From assembly GCA_010093605.1 (NCBI GenBank), contig MU004191.1:551832-615831 (forward strand): DNA of 64,000 nucleotides. Reading direction: 5' to 3'. The translations under genes were made by a program, and so were the position numbers. The notes under the pieces are model-generated. The model worked only from the letters and a program-made list of their open reading frames with translations. It was not told the DNA's origin and ran no database searches. Positions 46,528 through 58,920 of the stretch are shown in pieces (positions within the stretch are counted from its first letter, which is position 1; the number at the start of each line of letters is the position of its first letter). The stretch is from Lophium mytilinum (taxonomy: Eukaryota > Ascomycota > Dothideomycetes > Mytilinidiales > Mytilinidiaceae).

Positions 46528-49500
46528 TCGTCGAATTGATCCGGCGTTTTTGCAGAAACCATCTGCATTTTTATTCCGTCATAGAATTTTTTTTTCCCAT
46601 GGTTGGCAACGACCTCGTCCACATTGGAGTTTAGGGCTAGGGTGGGCTTTTGTCTAGGTGTTCGGATACCCAATGCCCAGGTGGAGGCTTTTTTTTCTAT
46701 TTCCAGTCAGTAGTTGATCGTCTATCGTGGACGTTCTTCTTCAAATACATACCTTTCTCAGTACAATCATACGTTCTCTCACCTTTTCAGTCAACCCAGT
46801 GTGTACTGTCTCGCCACGCGAACGGCCCTCGAATTTGGAGAGCTTATCGAGCTTCTCGCAAGTAAGAAAAAACTGCCAATTGGGTCGCAAAGGGTATGTT
46901 TGAACAGACTATGCGGCGCCGGCATTGCACAGCGTCATAAGCTCGACCCGAAGAGCGTCATAAACCAATCACCTGGATTGCGATCTTCTCCGTTTGGTAT
47001 TGATGACAGATCAATAAGCGACCCCATGTCTTATCTAGCTCAATCTGGCTCGAAAATCCACTGAAGCCTCACCGTCTACAGGCTCTTACATGGGCTCCAT
47101 GCTGTCAGCTTCGCTTCGTTTGTTTTTTGGCTTTTGGTGTGGGTGGTGTGCAGCATCAACACCAGCCTATCTATAGGCGCGATCTCTTCTAGGCTTATGA
47201 AGAGCTCAAAAAAGACTGCTGCGATTACTATACTGATGCGATTTTATAGATCTGCACGTCCGGAACATCGGTTGTTCTCATGTGCTTGAGGCATTGCCGG
47301 ATCTGAATCCTCGAATCGCCTCACCGCAATGCTCGGAGTTGCTGACAACTTATCTAGACGACTAACCGTGCAGAACACTATTGCATCGCACTACGGTCGG
47401 ACATTTCTACTGCAGTTAACGCCGATTTCCAATTCGGAACCCTGCAAGCTGCGATTTTGCGGGCATCTGACCGCAGTCCACATAATAGACACTAGGCACC
47501 AGCTCACCATAATCACCTACGTTGCACTGTTTTATTCGGGATCCGGGGCAGCCGCAGGTAATCGGTGAGGTGAGAGGCGCGGCATCTTCCACTCCTATAC
47601 GTCTTCTGCTATACTGTTAGTCTTCAGGTGATTTGATGGGTAGGTGAGATCAATGACGTCTTGGCTGCAAGCGCGAAGCATCCTCTCCAATCGTCATACT
47701 GTGCGGCATCTAAATGGTGGAAAGAGAGCATGCTCAATATTGCGGTATCTCTGCCGACTGCACACCTGACCGCAGCTCTCCGTGAGAGCATTTTCCCGAT
47801 CTAAGCCCTGGAGATTTCAGTTCTAGATGCCGAATTGCGCCTCAGTTGGGGGCCATATCGCTCACCTGCATGCCGCTGGAATCAGCGTCTTCCGCAGACC
47901 GAGTTTCATTGTGAAAGCATCGTGCGGCAGCTATCGGTCCTGCAAACACAGTTTTTACTACGCATCCTTCTCCTTGGAGTGGGGACATGGCATTAGAGCC
48001 ACCGTCCCAGGAGAAGGTGAGACATGCGGACCGTCCCCACGTGGACTAGGAACGGGTGCGCGCATAGGGCTGCATGATACAGTGTGTCGGGGTCAGATTC
48101 CAGGCCTGCAGCAGCGCAAGGCTTTCTTTGGGCCGGCTATGTTCCGTTCTGTACCACCATCAGTATTTGCCACACGAATGTGGAGACAAGCAGCCCAGAC
48201 GAAGCAGCGGTCACTGGTGAGAGTCGAGGCCTATTCCCCTGGAGTAATGCCCAGATGACGACCATTCCAGCCCTATGGGATCCATGTCAGGATCGCTGTG
48301 GCTGTTCAGATCATGCAATAGTGATACCACGGCCGCGGATTCTCACCGTCGAAGCGCGCACATGGAGCGATCGACACTATATCATAATCCAAAACGGGCG
48401 AGACCACTAACTACTCTTTCCGGGTAATGACAGCGACTCTATTCAGAGGTCGACTCGGCACGAGTTGGCGCGGCATTTGTGCGGCACGCCGGCCAGCTCT
48501 GTGACTGGATTCACAGTTTCGTGCTATATTTAGGTGGACTGCTCGAATTAGAGTTTTAGGCGAAGCGGCAGTCCAGACGCCTTGCTCTCTCTGGTCTAGC
48601 GACAGTGAACTGTTCACGTGACCGTCACCATCGGGGGCCGTTGCCTCAACATCAGACCCATTGCATTCGGCTGAAGCTGCACAACACCTCTGTTTCATTG
48701 TTAGAGACACAACAGCAGGACCCTGCATCCTATCTTGGCGTCTGAAACCCAACAATCGAGGGCAAAATCCCGGTTCAACCCGGCCAAGCGTGTCAGCGAG
48801 CACTGCGCCCCTCGGCAATCTTTTCAACGGCCGGCGTGCCCCCCGGCTTCTTTTTCTATTCCAGAAGCAATGTCAGATTCAAACATCTGCCTCTCGCAAT
48901 GGCGCGCCCTCTGTGGTTACAACGGGCAGAGACGTCTTGCGTGGCCGCTGACCGTGCCTTTGTCGTTCCCCGACCGAATCTCCCCCCTCGACCACTCACC
49001 GGCGCTGCTGGCCTGGTCCAGCATCGCGGCCGGTTCCTTTGGGAGCTGCGGAAGCGGGCCAGGACGACGCTACATCTCGATGGGGCCAGCCGCTAAGCTA
49101 CATGGTGCATGGTGAGCTGAAAGAGCCTCCAAAAAATGAACCACGCCTGCGCAGCCCGAGGGGGACCACACCTGCGCAATCCCCCACCTGCCACCATGCC
49201 CCAAGGGAACTAAGAAACGATGGCTGTGCTGGGATATCTTAGCAGCATCTGCGCTTACTGTGCACCAACTGTTCCTACATATGGGACCGTTCTCGTTGCC
49301 TGACGACCTGCATGATGCAGCCACGGCGTGCTGTCCTTTTCTCGATTCTTAAAGACCTCGTCTCTCGACCCCAAGTATTTATTCTATCCGCTTGCTTCCA
49401 TACCTTTTTCCTTCCTCGTTCTCAAGCATCGCCCTTTGTCTTCATTGCCGTCTAATCTTTGTGTTTCTTCACGCGCTCCCGTACTCGATATCTACGTTCC

Positions 49501-49564
49501 GCTCCACTCCAGCAATACCTCCGAGAATTCTTCCTGCTTCTCTCCACAACCCAGCAATCTCAGA
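46528..49564. other. intergenic, nothing recognised
   Basis: About 3 kb. Open frames up to 143 codons (for example 47827-48258) lack motifs and overlap frames in other phases. The stretch before 49565 is C/T-rich and probably the leader of the small gene there. No RNA gene or repeat supported. Confidence 0.5.
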
Positions 49565-49813
49565 ATGTGTTACCAAGTGGTTGAACGATACTCGGTCTGC
49601 CGGTGCCTATACTACAAGCATGCCATCGATCCATGTTCTGCGTACGGCCAACGGGGTCACTCCATCCAAGAGAAGACTGTCCTCGTTGGCTATGCTTGCT
49701 CCCAGCATAGCACAGCTGCAGCGAGTACTGGATCCAGTACGCAAGGTGCCGGCGTGCTCCCGGACTCTGGATACGGCAGCGGCGCATACGATCCTGCAGC
49801 ATACCGGCGATGA
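49565..49813 (+). CDS. small conserved Cys-rich protein, unknown function
   Basis: A single exon of 82 residues starting MCYQVVERYSVCRCLYYKHA, followed by DPCSAYGQRGH and EKTVLVGYACSQH. I recognise this N-terminal block as a widely conserved short protein of filamentous ascomycetes with no known function; the Cys/His pattern (C2, C12, C14, C23 and CSQH near 50) could bind zinc. The C-terminal 30 residues are Ser/Gly/Ala-rich and probably disordered. The frame is open upstream to 49328, but that part is Ser/Pro-rich with leader-like composition, and the conserved block begins at the ATG at 49565. It stands alone: no other gene lies within 3 kb on the left or 4.6 kb on the right. Confidence 0.82.
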   Translation: MCYQVVERYSVCRCLYYKHAIDPCSAYGQRGHSIQEKTVLVGYACSQHSTAAASTGSSTQGAGVLPDSGYGSGAYDPAAYRR

Positions 49814-52800
49814 ATTACACCTATTCACTCGACACGCACGCTGCGATAGCGCCGCGAATTCGATATATCAATGGGCTGGAAGCCTGCACCCACATCCAAC
49901 CACACATGGTGCTGAGGGCGAGGTCGATCCCACTCAACACACCACTCTTCTCCCCTTCTCCGAGCTGCGCTCTTCACCGATGCTGCGCATCACACTTCCC
50001 GACTACTGCGTTTCCTAATTTCCTTTGCGTTTCATGGGCATAGCATTGCGTGGGAGTTTCTGAAATGGGCATGATAGGGCAAACAAGCTGGGGCATTATT
50101 CTTGGGCACGATCGGCGGATGAAATGATATGCGTGTTTTCTTGACGGTACTATCGTTTCCTGCATTCGAACGCTGTATGATTATGGGAAAGCGACGACAA
50201 CAGCATAGCAAACCGGGGTCAGGGTCATGGGATTTATTTCAGGGTGCATAGGATCGGCGCCTCTTCGTTTTTCTTGTTTCCCATAGAGCTTTTTTAGTGG
50301 TAGCAATCTTGAAACTCTTTTCGTACGTACCTGGGCGTTCTGCTCTGAGCTTAGCGTGTTACCCTTTCTAGCTGATATACAGGCTGGATTTTTAATATCA
50401 GCATCACAAGACTGCTTCCGCACGCTTCCGTTCGCATACCAACAAGTGACTGCGTGGCTTTCACGACTCTATTGCTGCCTCCCCATCGCAAGCACCCCCG
50501 TTTAGGCTCCTGAGTCACGTCTGCCCTAGCCGCATGGATGTCTTGCATGATCGTCATGTGTCGCAGACCCTGGACGTGGGGAGCGTTCGGATCGATACGT
50601 CACGCCCCATCCATCTTACCGAACCCTTTCGGTGCGGCCGCATCGACGGCCCACGCTGCCATCACCGCTCTTTGCGGCCCGTCCCTCACCAACCCACGCC
50701 CGCTACATACACACTCCGTCGGTGAGTATCACGATGTTCTGACACCGCGAACTCCACTCTTGAATACCACCTCAAACGGCAACCAGAATATGCACCACGC
50801 AGCACACCGCGATGGGCTGGCCTGACCGGGCCTCGCCGGCATGCAGAGCTCGTCCGTCCGCGGATTCCTGGCATGCGAAGAATCCGAGCCAAGCCACGAG
50901 AGCGACGCAGTTTCGGGGCGAGCCATTCCGGACAACCAGAATGGAGCAAGTAAGGCGCACACGGTCTCGATACCTCAGCCACGCTGGAGCGTTAGAGAGG
51001 CTAACAGTGAGGCGGAAGCGTCTTCCGATGATGCGCGCTGCACGAAGACAAGGTTTGCAAGAGCCTCTTGATGGCTTGCTTGGGCACGTTTTCGCCAATC
51101 GCTCGTATTCTTTGTTCTTTTTTGCTTCCTTTCTTCCATGTGGAGCTGGAGCTTGGCTCGCTTTTCAGCAAGCTTGGGTTCCAAGACGCCAAAGTAGAGC
51201 ATGCTGCGGTCTATTTTTAGAGTATGTTCTCTTCTTGCGAGGAACTTCGTAAAGGTTTACGATGGCTGGCCTGATTTTTTCTTATTGGATACGGAAAGAG
51301 GAGTTTTGTGCGATTTCATTGGAAGACGGGGATATGACGCTTGCGTAACACTCTGCTGTCTCCTTACTCGAACTTCACGGAATTTCAAGATTTCAAGACG
51401 CAAGAAGCGTCGCTTTATTTCTATTTGCGGACGAAGACTCCATCTTCTCATGTCTCTCCTGCTTCCCTGGTACCGCCTCTCCGGGCGCTATCAAGGAGTT
51501 CGCGCCAACGTCGCTTGATCGCGCCAGGAACCACATCCGCTTCTTTACAACATCCTCCGAGGATCCAAAGATACATCACCAGAAACTACCTCCAGCCACC
51601 CCTCCAAAACCAATGGCATGTTAGGCTGTGCTTTGCTATTACGGGAACTTTGGGTCCCAATTCGATGTTGCATCTGGGGTCGAGCGGCGAGGCAGACATG
51701 TTATCGATAATAGACATGCACTCGCGATACCCCTGTTATGAAAGCAGCCCAAAGGGCGCACGATATTGACATGTGTACTCCGGATCCTTCGCTGTCCAGT
51801 CTCCGGCCTTCAGCCTCCTTTGGCTGGGGGCCGCAGGCTGCTAGATGGAAGGCGGGGGCGGGAACGGAGTCTGCTCCGTCGTGGGGGCTTACCTGCGACG
51901 GGTTTCTACCTTCGAGGAGTCTACATTGTTTGATTCACAAACCTGTCCGGCCATGTCAAAACATTTGAAATGCAAAACCGCATACGGCCATGCTGACGAC
52001 TCCGGCTCTATGCGACTATCTGATTTGGTTACTAGGATCAGACCCCAGCATTCCTGTCTCACTCGATTTCGCGGCCGCAGATCGCCAACCCAAACTGTTT
52101 GCAACGTCTCTAATTCTAGCAGCAGCTCTTTCCGTACCTCCCGAACCGACCCACCTGACCCCGGAGATCCGCAGCATGTCTAACTTGACTCCAAACCGCT
52201 ATATTTACGAATCCGCTTCGCCCACTACTTCACTGCAACGTCGCTGCCTACGAGTAATGTGAGACTATCAATGGACGTCGAAATAGCGAGACATAGCCGC
52301 CCGACCCTGATGATCATGTCTCGGCTTACCCAGGACCTGCCATGTCAGACAGGCCCAATATCTCTCCGGTGAGCACGCGACGCTGAGCTGGGAGCGGGTT
52401 TCTCGGCTGTGGTAGATCCGTGGGCGGGGGCCCGGGGGGCTGGGTTGTGGGAATGGGTGAGATGGGGCGTGGGGTGCGGATGACTTCCCTTTCTTTTCTC
52501 ACGATACCAATCATTGCTCTACCCGATTCTCTACAGCTCAATGACTGCTGCCTGTATTTTCATTAGCTTGGTTTCGCTGCTATCGCTTCTCTAAGACGTC
52601 TTGATTCATCGCGTCTGCGGAACGGTCTTTGCGCATCGACTTCAGCCAATCGGTCCCAATTTCGATGACGAGCCCACTACCCCTACCCAGCTGAGTCCTG
52701 TCACATTGCCCTCCCAGATCACGACAGCAGGCTGTTCCGTCAAACATGATCTCATGAGCATTTCATTAGCATCAGCAGCTTCGAACTCCCGTCTACGACA

Positions 52801-54426
52801 TATACTCGACGGACCAGAAGCTCAATCCTAAAACTAGTCACAGCATAGAGAAAATACGTCCGCCGTCCTCCATATCTGAGCATTCGCCTGGACACCCGAA
52901 TGGATTCGTAGCACTTAATCATTTCAAATCACGTCGTTGTCACATGAAAGCACTCCTCATCCACCCGCAGTCGAGTATAAAAGCATCAACTTCTCGAAAT
53001 ATAGTCCGCAGGTCGTTCCGGAATCCCATGGTGACATTTCAATAGTGCTCGACGCGGTGTCAATGGCATCGTCGTGCTCTCGGGTTTCGTTCAACAGTTT
53101 CAGCGTTGAGCAGGCACCAGTGCAGTTGGACTGCACCTTTCGTCATCTCTTAATGATGATGAGCTTCCCTATCTTCTGCAAATTTCTATCGGTTGCTATG
53201 GCTTGAAAGCTTGCTACACTTCATCACCCCTTGCTCACTATGCCCGTCACCACCATCTTCTCCCCTCAATCTTCAGCAGCTCGCATCCATGGTAGAGCGC
53301 ACCACCAAACGCAACGGTGGCCGAGCCCGCAGCTTCCTCCGCCAGACCACTCGCTCCATGTGTCGTTTTCCATGTTTTCTCTTGATCCACCACCACGCCC
53401 GACCACAAACTCCATTGTATGATCGTGAAGCATTTTCGATCCAAGCGAATCCAACCAGACCAGTCTATGCCGGTTTCCAACGGCAGTTTTCGAACTGGTG
53501 CACCGACCCTCCACCTTGTCCTTGAGATTCAGGAGCTGGGTGGAGCTTATATACTCACCGTGGAGGAAATATTCGGTGGATTAGGTAAGCGGCACGTGGG
53601 GATCACGTGAAGGGCACGAGAGAGAATTGAGAGCAAGGAGAGCGAGGAGTAGTATGCGCGGGTATGATAGTAGCGAGAGGTCATTGCCTACGCTGTTTAC
53701 ATACAGAGTAACTACCTCTCGTATACCAGCTCTACATCATCTATCTTTATTCACATTTCACGATGCAAAGTCACACCTCACATCAATTCACTTCATTTCA
53801 CGTCAATCACTTCTCGCACCTCAAGAAACTAAAGTCGGCGCACAAGAATACTCCATTCGCACGACGTCGCCTCACGACTGCCGCGCTGTGCATCTATCGA
53901 AGTAATTCCGCGCGCAATTGCCACATCCTCCTCCACCCGAGCATCCTTCCCCCCAGCCAACCATTCTTTCAAACAGCTAGCCAGACATCCAGACGCCCAT
54001 CTCCCCCTTCCCCTCCTCGCCTCTACTTCTCCAGCCCCGGGACCGCCCCGCCAATGTACGGCGAGGGCAGCAGGGCATTGCCATACCTCATCTCCTCGAT
54101 CCGAAAATGAGTGTGGCATTTCAGCAGTCCCCCTCCACCCAACACACCTGCGCCTCCCCAACCAGTGGATCAGCGCCCAGTACATCGAGCAGAGAGAAAG
54201 CCGCTTTTCATTAACATCCTTCCCTCCATGGCAATCAGAAAAAATCGAACAATCAAAAGGAATCCAAACGACAGGATTCCGGAGTTGTGTAAAACGTCCG
54301 CACTAAATAAAAAAGCGTAATGTAACGGCCGTGAATAGTATAAACAAGAAGTGGTTGGTGGTGTTCGAAAAGGAGCGTCTCCCGTGACTCGGGATCATGT
54401 TGGTGTGGACTGTTGTGATGCATCAC
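49814..54426. other. long gene-free region
   Basis: 4.6 kb without a supportable gene on either strand. Frames are short, overlapping and of low-complexity composition. C/T-rich tracts occur near 53.2-54.1 kb. I saw no terminal repeats, RNA genes or tandem arrays. Confidence 0.5.
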
Positions 54427-55290
54427 CTAAGTGCGCACGACAATACCCTGTCGCCTCGTCTGGCGGGCCTCGTACGCCTCGTCGTCCTCGCTGGAGCACT
54501 CATCCGAGTCATCGGAGAAGCCGCAGCGCGCGCCGCCGCAGTCGAGCTTGACGCGGTCGCCGGCACGGGTGATGCCGTAGCGTTCGCAGGTGCAGCAGCT
54601 CGAGGTGCTGGACACGGAGCTCGGGGAGCTCGAGTTCGACGAGCGCGACGTGAGCGACGGCACATCCGACGAGTCGTCCGAGTCGTACTCGCTGTCGTCG
54701 TCTTCCTCCTCGGACTCCTCCATGGTCGCGCGCGAGAAGCGGCTGGTGAGGGCTTCGATGGTCGCGGGCTCGTAGTTGCCGGCGACAATGTTGCGGACCT
54801 GCCCGGGCTTCACGGGGGTGGGCGATTGGATCTTGGAGGGCGAGAGCGCGCGGCCCTTGGGGATGTCGGACGAGATGCGGCGCGAGTGGCGCTTGGAGGA
54901 GTCGCGGGATGAGGCGGCGGCGGCGGAGTGCGTGGCGGCCTTGGGGATGTCGAGGATGTTGAGCTTGCGGCCGGTGGTGGGCTCGACGGTGAACTCGCGG
55001 GCGGGGTCGTGCGAGACGTGGTAGCCGTCGATGATGTACTGGTGAGGGAGTCAGTTGGGGGAGTTCAATTGAAAGACGGTGGACATGAGGCAACATACGT
55101 AGTACCAGTAGCGGGAGCCCTGCTTCAGTTGCGCGCCCTGGAAGCGGAAAGTGCCGACCCAGCCTCCTGACTTCTTGGAGTCCTTGGAGAGCGGGAGCTG
55201 GCCGGAGTAGTTGTCCCAAGAGCCGAGGAGGTGGACGGTTTTGCAGTTGGCCGAGGTGCGGAGAGAAAAGCTTGACTGGATGGCTGCCAT
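54427..55290 (-). CDS. esdC: EsdC-like protein with glycogen-binding (AMPK-beta type) domain
   Basis: Two exons, complement(54427..55038, 55099..55290), give 267 residues; the 60-nt intron joins SRYWYY to YIIDGYHVSHDP. Residues 10-95 match the AMPK-beta/CBM48 carbohydrate-binding fold: VHLLGSWDNYSGQLPLSKD, GGWVGTFRFQ, LKQGSRYWYYYIIDGYH, then EFTVEPTTGRKLNILDIP. This is the arrangement of EsdC of Aspergillus nidulans, a protein needed early in sexual development and reported to contain a glycogen-binding domain. The rest is low-complexity: a basic Ser/Arg part, the block KPGQVRNIVAGNYEPATIEA, then a very acidic Glu/Asp/Ser run and a final Cys-containing part (CCTCERYGITRAGDRVKLDC). Coding bases are strongly GC-rich at third positions, so long spurious frames appear on both strands. 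Catalysis is not expected; it probably links carbohydrate status to development. Confidence 0.9.
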
Positions 55291-56955
55291 TTCGAAGATG
55301 TGTTGGTTGTTCTTGGTTATATTAGGTTTTCTTTAGTGCTGAAGAGCGGTAGTCGTTTGGAGCAAGTTGTTCGATATCTTGATTGATTGGGGTCTGAAAG
55401 AAGGCGATAGTGCAAATGCCGATAGTGAATGCAGTGCGATAATTTGTTGGATTTGCTGAGCAAGAAAGAGCTGATATTATTCGCGAGGGTGGGTAGTCGA
55501 CCGGCGACAATGGGTTTGAATTAAAAAAAGATTGGTGGTTGGGGTTTGGTAGTGAGTAGTAGTAATTAATGGCACCAGGCCTGAGGGATCGGATGAAAGA
55601 GGAGAGAGAAAAAAGGACGAAACACAAAAAACGAATAATAGACAGCTCTTAGAAGTTCACACGCTTGCTGAGGAGTCCGAAGAGGGGGAGCGGCGGGGCC
55701 TTATTTAAGCTGGGTGGTCGGCCATGGCGACGGGTTGCTCCCCCTCGGGGGCTACAGCGGGACGGACGGGCAAGGTCACGCTGAGTGCTGCTTTGCACAC
55801 AAGGCCGGGCTGGTGCATGGATGGGGGGCTGCGAGAGCGCTTGAGGTCGGCGTGGGAGTGGACGAGATGTCGGTGGAGCACTCGGGTGGTGTGCAGCGGG
55901 CGCCTGGCTCCGCGGCCTCAATTGGCTGCTCTCTTCGTTTCGCGGCGTCGTCTTTAGCGGGGCAGGGAGGGCGAACACCAGGCCAATGGCAGCGCCGGCT
56001 GCTGTGATGGTCGTGATGGGGCGGGATTGTCACACTGCAGCAATCTATTGCCGTCGCCCTCCGCTTCGGGAAGTGTGCGATGCGGCTTCAGTCGTCCAAG
56101 GCCGGTATGCTGCCTGCTCTTTTCTTCTTGTGCTGCCCCGACGGGTCTGCCATGCGAGCCTCGAAATGCTCCACCCAATCGCCCCCCGACTCCACTGTCA
56201 TCCGCTTCCCATGCAGACTCTCTCCCCCCCAGCGGTTATGTGCAGCCAGGCCTCACAGACCGAGAAAACAGCCCACCTCGCTACAGCAGACTTCGACGAT
56301 AGCGATAACGTACTCACTCCCTTCCCGCTGCCCAATTGCGAGCATTTAGACTGCACTGACAGCTGCGGACCGCTGCCCGTCATCGCGGGAGTCAAGACCC
56401 ATCCGCTATGCCTCCAGCCACTTCCTCAGGTCCCGCCAGCGGCTCCCATTGGGCGTGCAATTTGATATCGAGCAGGCAGTCCGCTGTACGCATCGCCGTC
56501 CAGTACACCGTGTCGCACTCACGGTCTCAGAAGCCCCTATACCGGCAACACCACTAAACAGCAACTGACGGCAGGATTCTTCGATTCGTAATTCCACACT
56601 TCTAAATCCGTTTCTCGAAGCCGTGGATCACGGCTATCACCCATGTCCCGCGAGCCGCCTCGAAAGCGAGCCCACGGTGATTCCCACGCCTACGCGCCAC
56701 ACACCCCAGCACCTCCTCCACCTTTATGCACTGACTGCACCCTAGGGCACCCTAGGCACCTCGTTCGCGCAATCCACTCCAGAACTCCACTTGCCTGCCC
56801 AAACGAGACCACAGACCAGAGACACCAAAACGCCGCTGCATGCTAGTAATAATTACGCAAGCCACCCCGCTACTGCTGCATAGATTGCATCTGCCCACTC
56901 CGGTGAACCTCAAGCTGAACTGAAGTCTCGCGCCATATCAGCTGGCTTCTGCCTA
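55291..56955. other. intergenic, nothing recognised
   Basis: About 1.7 kb upstream of the esdC homologue and downstream of the tinA-like gene. GC-rich with overlapping chance frames; no gene or repeat supported. Confidence 0.5.
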
Positions 56956-58920
56956 CTACTCGAATCCCAGCAGCGTCTGCAACTCCTCCGGCGTCAACGT
57001 GCTCTTTCGCCGCTTCGGCCGCCCGCCAACCCTCGTCTTGCGGGGCGAGCTGCGCCGGCGATTCTGCGGGCCAGCCTGCTGATCACCCGCATCCTCCAGC
57101 GCCTCTGCAGCGGGCGACGCGCGCACCAGGCCGTCTGCGAGGGCTGTCGCCTCGGCCTCGGCTTGGGCCACATTGAGCTTGTCTTGGACCGTCAGCTTTG
57201 GCGAGCGCTCTTCGGGGTGTGGTCGTGGGGATGAGAGCCGTTTCTGAGCCTGTAGGTTGTCAATATAGAGATCTGTGGGCGCGTCTAGAGAGAAGGCGGG
57301 TGAAGAGAGGGTGACTGTGCGTGCTAGATGTTCAAGCTCCGCAGTATCGTCAACACCTACTTGGCGAGGAATCCGTGACTCCTGCACTCGCGGTCTGCTC
57401 CTGACTGCTTGTGCCTGTGACTTTGCTTTCGCTGCGTCTTTACCGCTAGACCTCGAGCCCACGAGGTCGATCTCGGACGCGTTCTCGTCTGCATCCTGGG
57501 ATGGTGTGCTGGTGGCCGAGGGCGCAAACGCAACCTTGCGTGGGGATTTGACATTGCCGTCGCCTTCCCTAAGCGCTGGCTGTGCAGGCTGCAGGTGGAT
57601 GTTGAAGATATCCGAATTCGTCGTTCTCTCTGTGACCGCCGGCTCAGGAAATGAAGGGTATTCCAGGCTGGAGGGCTCCCCCTCTTCTTCGATGTCTTCG
57701 AGGCCCTCGCTGTCCATCTCCTCCTCGTTGTCCGTGAGGATGGATATGTCTTCTTTGCTGGGCGATTCGAGTCCAACACTGAGTCCCAACCCCATCTTCA
57801 GTTCGTCGATATTGACGGTATCACCACCACTCGCCATCCTCTTCCTCCACCCATCCATCATCGCAATCGCCTCTCGCCACCTCGTCTCCATCTTCTCCCA
57901 GCCCTGCCGCAGTCTCACAATCTCCTCCTCCCTTAGCTCCACCTCATCAATCGGCACGAAATTCGGATTCGTGAGGAGGTTCTTCAGATTCTCCAACACC
58001 GCATCCATATCTGCCGCGAGCGCCTCATAACTCGTCGGCAGCGCGTTCACCATCCCCCCCACCTCCCCCTCCTCCTTTTCCCTCACCATCTCCAGACCCT
58101 CACACCCCTCCATCCCCTGCAACTCCCTCAACGTCCCCAACGCCCCCCTCACCAACCCAATCAAGCTATCATTCTCATCACTCAGCCCCTGGCTCAGCTG
58201 CGTGAGGAACTCCGTCGTCTCCTGCCGGAGCTCATACCCCGGATCCTCCACCCCCAACCCTCCCACAACCTCCTCTTCCCGCCCACTCCCCAGCTTCCCC
58301 CCGGCCCCGGGTGTAATCGTGATACTCGCGCCCACCAACCCCGTCTTGTTCCCCCGCTGCTGCGCCGTCAGATGCGTCTTCAGCCGCTGGATCTGCACGT
58401 CGCGTTTCCGCACGTCGTTGGCGCACGCTGTGCGCACCTGCGCGAGCGTCGTCTTCAGCCGCAGCATCTCCTCGCGCAGCGCGCGGGCGGAGGATTCGGC
58501 TGTTCGGAGAGCGGTGCGGGCGGCGCGGTCCTGGGACTGGGAGAGGGAGAGCTGGCGCGCGAGGTCGTCGGCGTGGGTTTGTAGTTTCTCGGCGCGGAGG
58601 GCGTGTGCGGTCGCTTCGGCGCGGGTGGTGGAGATAGTTTGGGCGAGGGCGGAGTGGTGGGTTTGGTCGCGCTGCGGGAGGGGGGTTAATGGTTTGCTCT
58701 TTGTATACAATTGAGGTGACTTTTGGGGTGGGGGGCGTACGTCGCGTTTTAGGATCAAGTCGTGGACGAGGTTGATGATCTGTGCCAGGGCGACTTCTTT
58801 CCCGCCCTCTGTCTTCGAGGGGCGCGCGAACTCGATTGGTTTGCCATCGCGAAGGAGGCCGCGGGCGAGGAGGAGGTTATTGATGTAGGTGGAGGCGGTT
58901 TTTAGGTTGAAGGCATCCAT
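56956..58920 (-). CDS. tinA: TinA-like NIMA-interacting coiled-coil protein (afadin/alpha-actinin-binding domain)
   Basis: Two exons, complement(56956..58671, 58741..58920), give 631 residues. The 69-nt intron has no stop and is a multiple of three, so an unspliced reading also stays open; removing it joins LVHDLILKRD to RDQTHHSALAQT, which restores the continuous helix seen in the family. The N-terminus (MDAFNLKTASTYINNLLLAR) and the coiled coil up to about 170 (DDLARQLSLSQSQDRAARTA, RKRDVQIQRLKTHL) fit the fungal branch of the afadin- and alpha-actinin-binding domain family that includes Aspergillus nidulans TinA, a spindle-pole protein interacting with the mitotic kinase NIMA. The middle has further helices (VELREEEIVRLRQGWEKMET). 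The C-terminal third is acidic, then Ser/Pro-rich, ending in a basic patch (RKTRVGGRPKRRKSTLTPEE). Role at spindle poles or microtubule ends is inferred from the family. Confidence 0.85.
   Translation of the reverse strand: MDAFNLKTASTYINNLLLARGLLRDGKPIEFARPSKTEGGKEVALAQIINLVHDLILKRDVRPPPQKSPQLYTKSKPLTPLPQRDQTHHSALAQTISTTRAEATAHALRAEKLQTHADDLARQLSLSQSQDRAARTALRTAESSARALREEMLRLKTTLAQVRTACANDVRKRDVQIQRLKTHLTAQQRGNKTGLVGASITITPGAGGKLGSGREEEVVGGLGVEDPGYELRQETTEFLTQLSQGLSDENDSLIGLVRGALGTLRELQGMEGCEGLEMVREKEEGEVGGMVNALPTSYEALAADMDAVLENLKNLLTNPNFVPIDEVELREEEIVRLRQGWEKMETRWREAIAMMDGWRKRMASGGDTVNIDELKMGLGLSVGLESPSKEDISILTDNEEEMDSEGLEDIEEEGEPSSLEYPSFPEPAVTERTTNSDIFNIHLQPAQPALREGDGNVKSPRKVAFAPSATSTPSQDADENASEIDLVGSRSSGKDAAKAKSQAQAVRSRPRVQESRIPRQVGVDDTAELEHLARTVTLSSPAFSLDAPTDLYIDNLQAQKRLSSPRPHPEERSPKLTVQDKLNVAQAEAEATALADGLVRASPAAEALEDAGDQQAGPQNRRRSSPRKTRVGGRPKRRKSTLTPEELQTLLGFE

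Noticed and set aside
47827-48258. 143-codon open frame on the + strand
   Set aside because: No motif, no homologous feel, and no splice partners.
49328-49564. N-terminal extension of the 82-residue protein
   Set aside because: The open stretch is C/T-rich leader-like DNA with Ser/Pro-rich translation; conservation starts at the ATG at 49565.
54397-54912. 171-codon open frame on the + strand
   Set aside because: It lies antisense over the esdC homologue, whose coding is GC-rich at third positions; Ala/Arg/Gly-rich composition is the expected shadow.
54509-55219. 236-codon open frame on the - strand
   Set aside because: Another phase of the same esdC exon, crossing its intron; Arg/Pro/His-rich and motif-free.
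57275-58030. 251-codon open frame on the + strand
   Set aside because: Antisense to the acidic and Ser-rich part of the tinA-like gene; its Ser/Leu richness mirrors that sequence.
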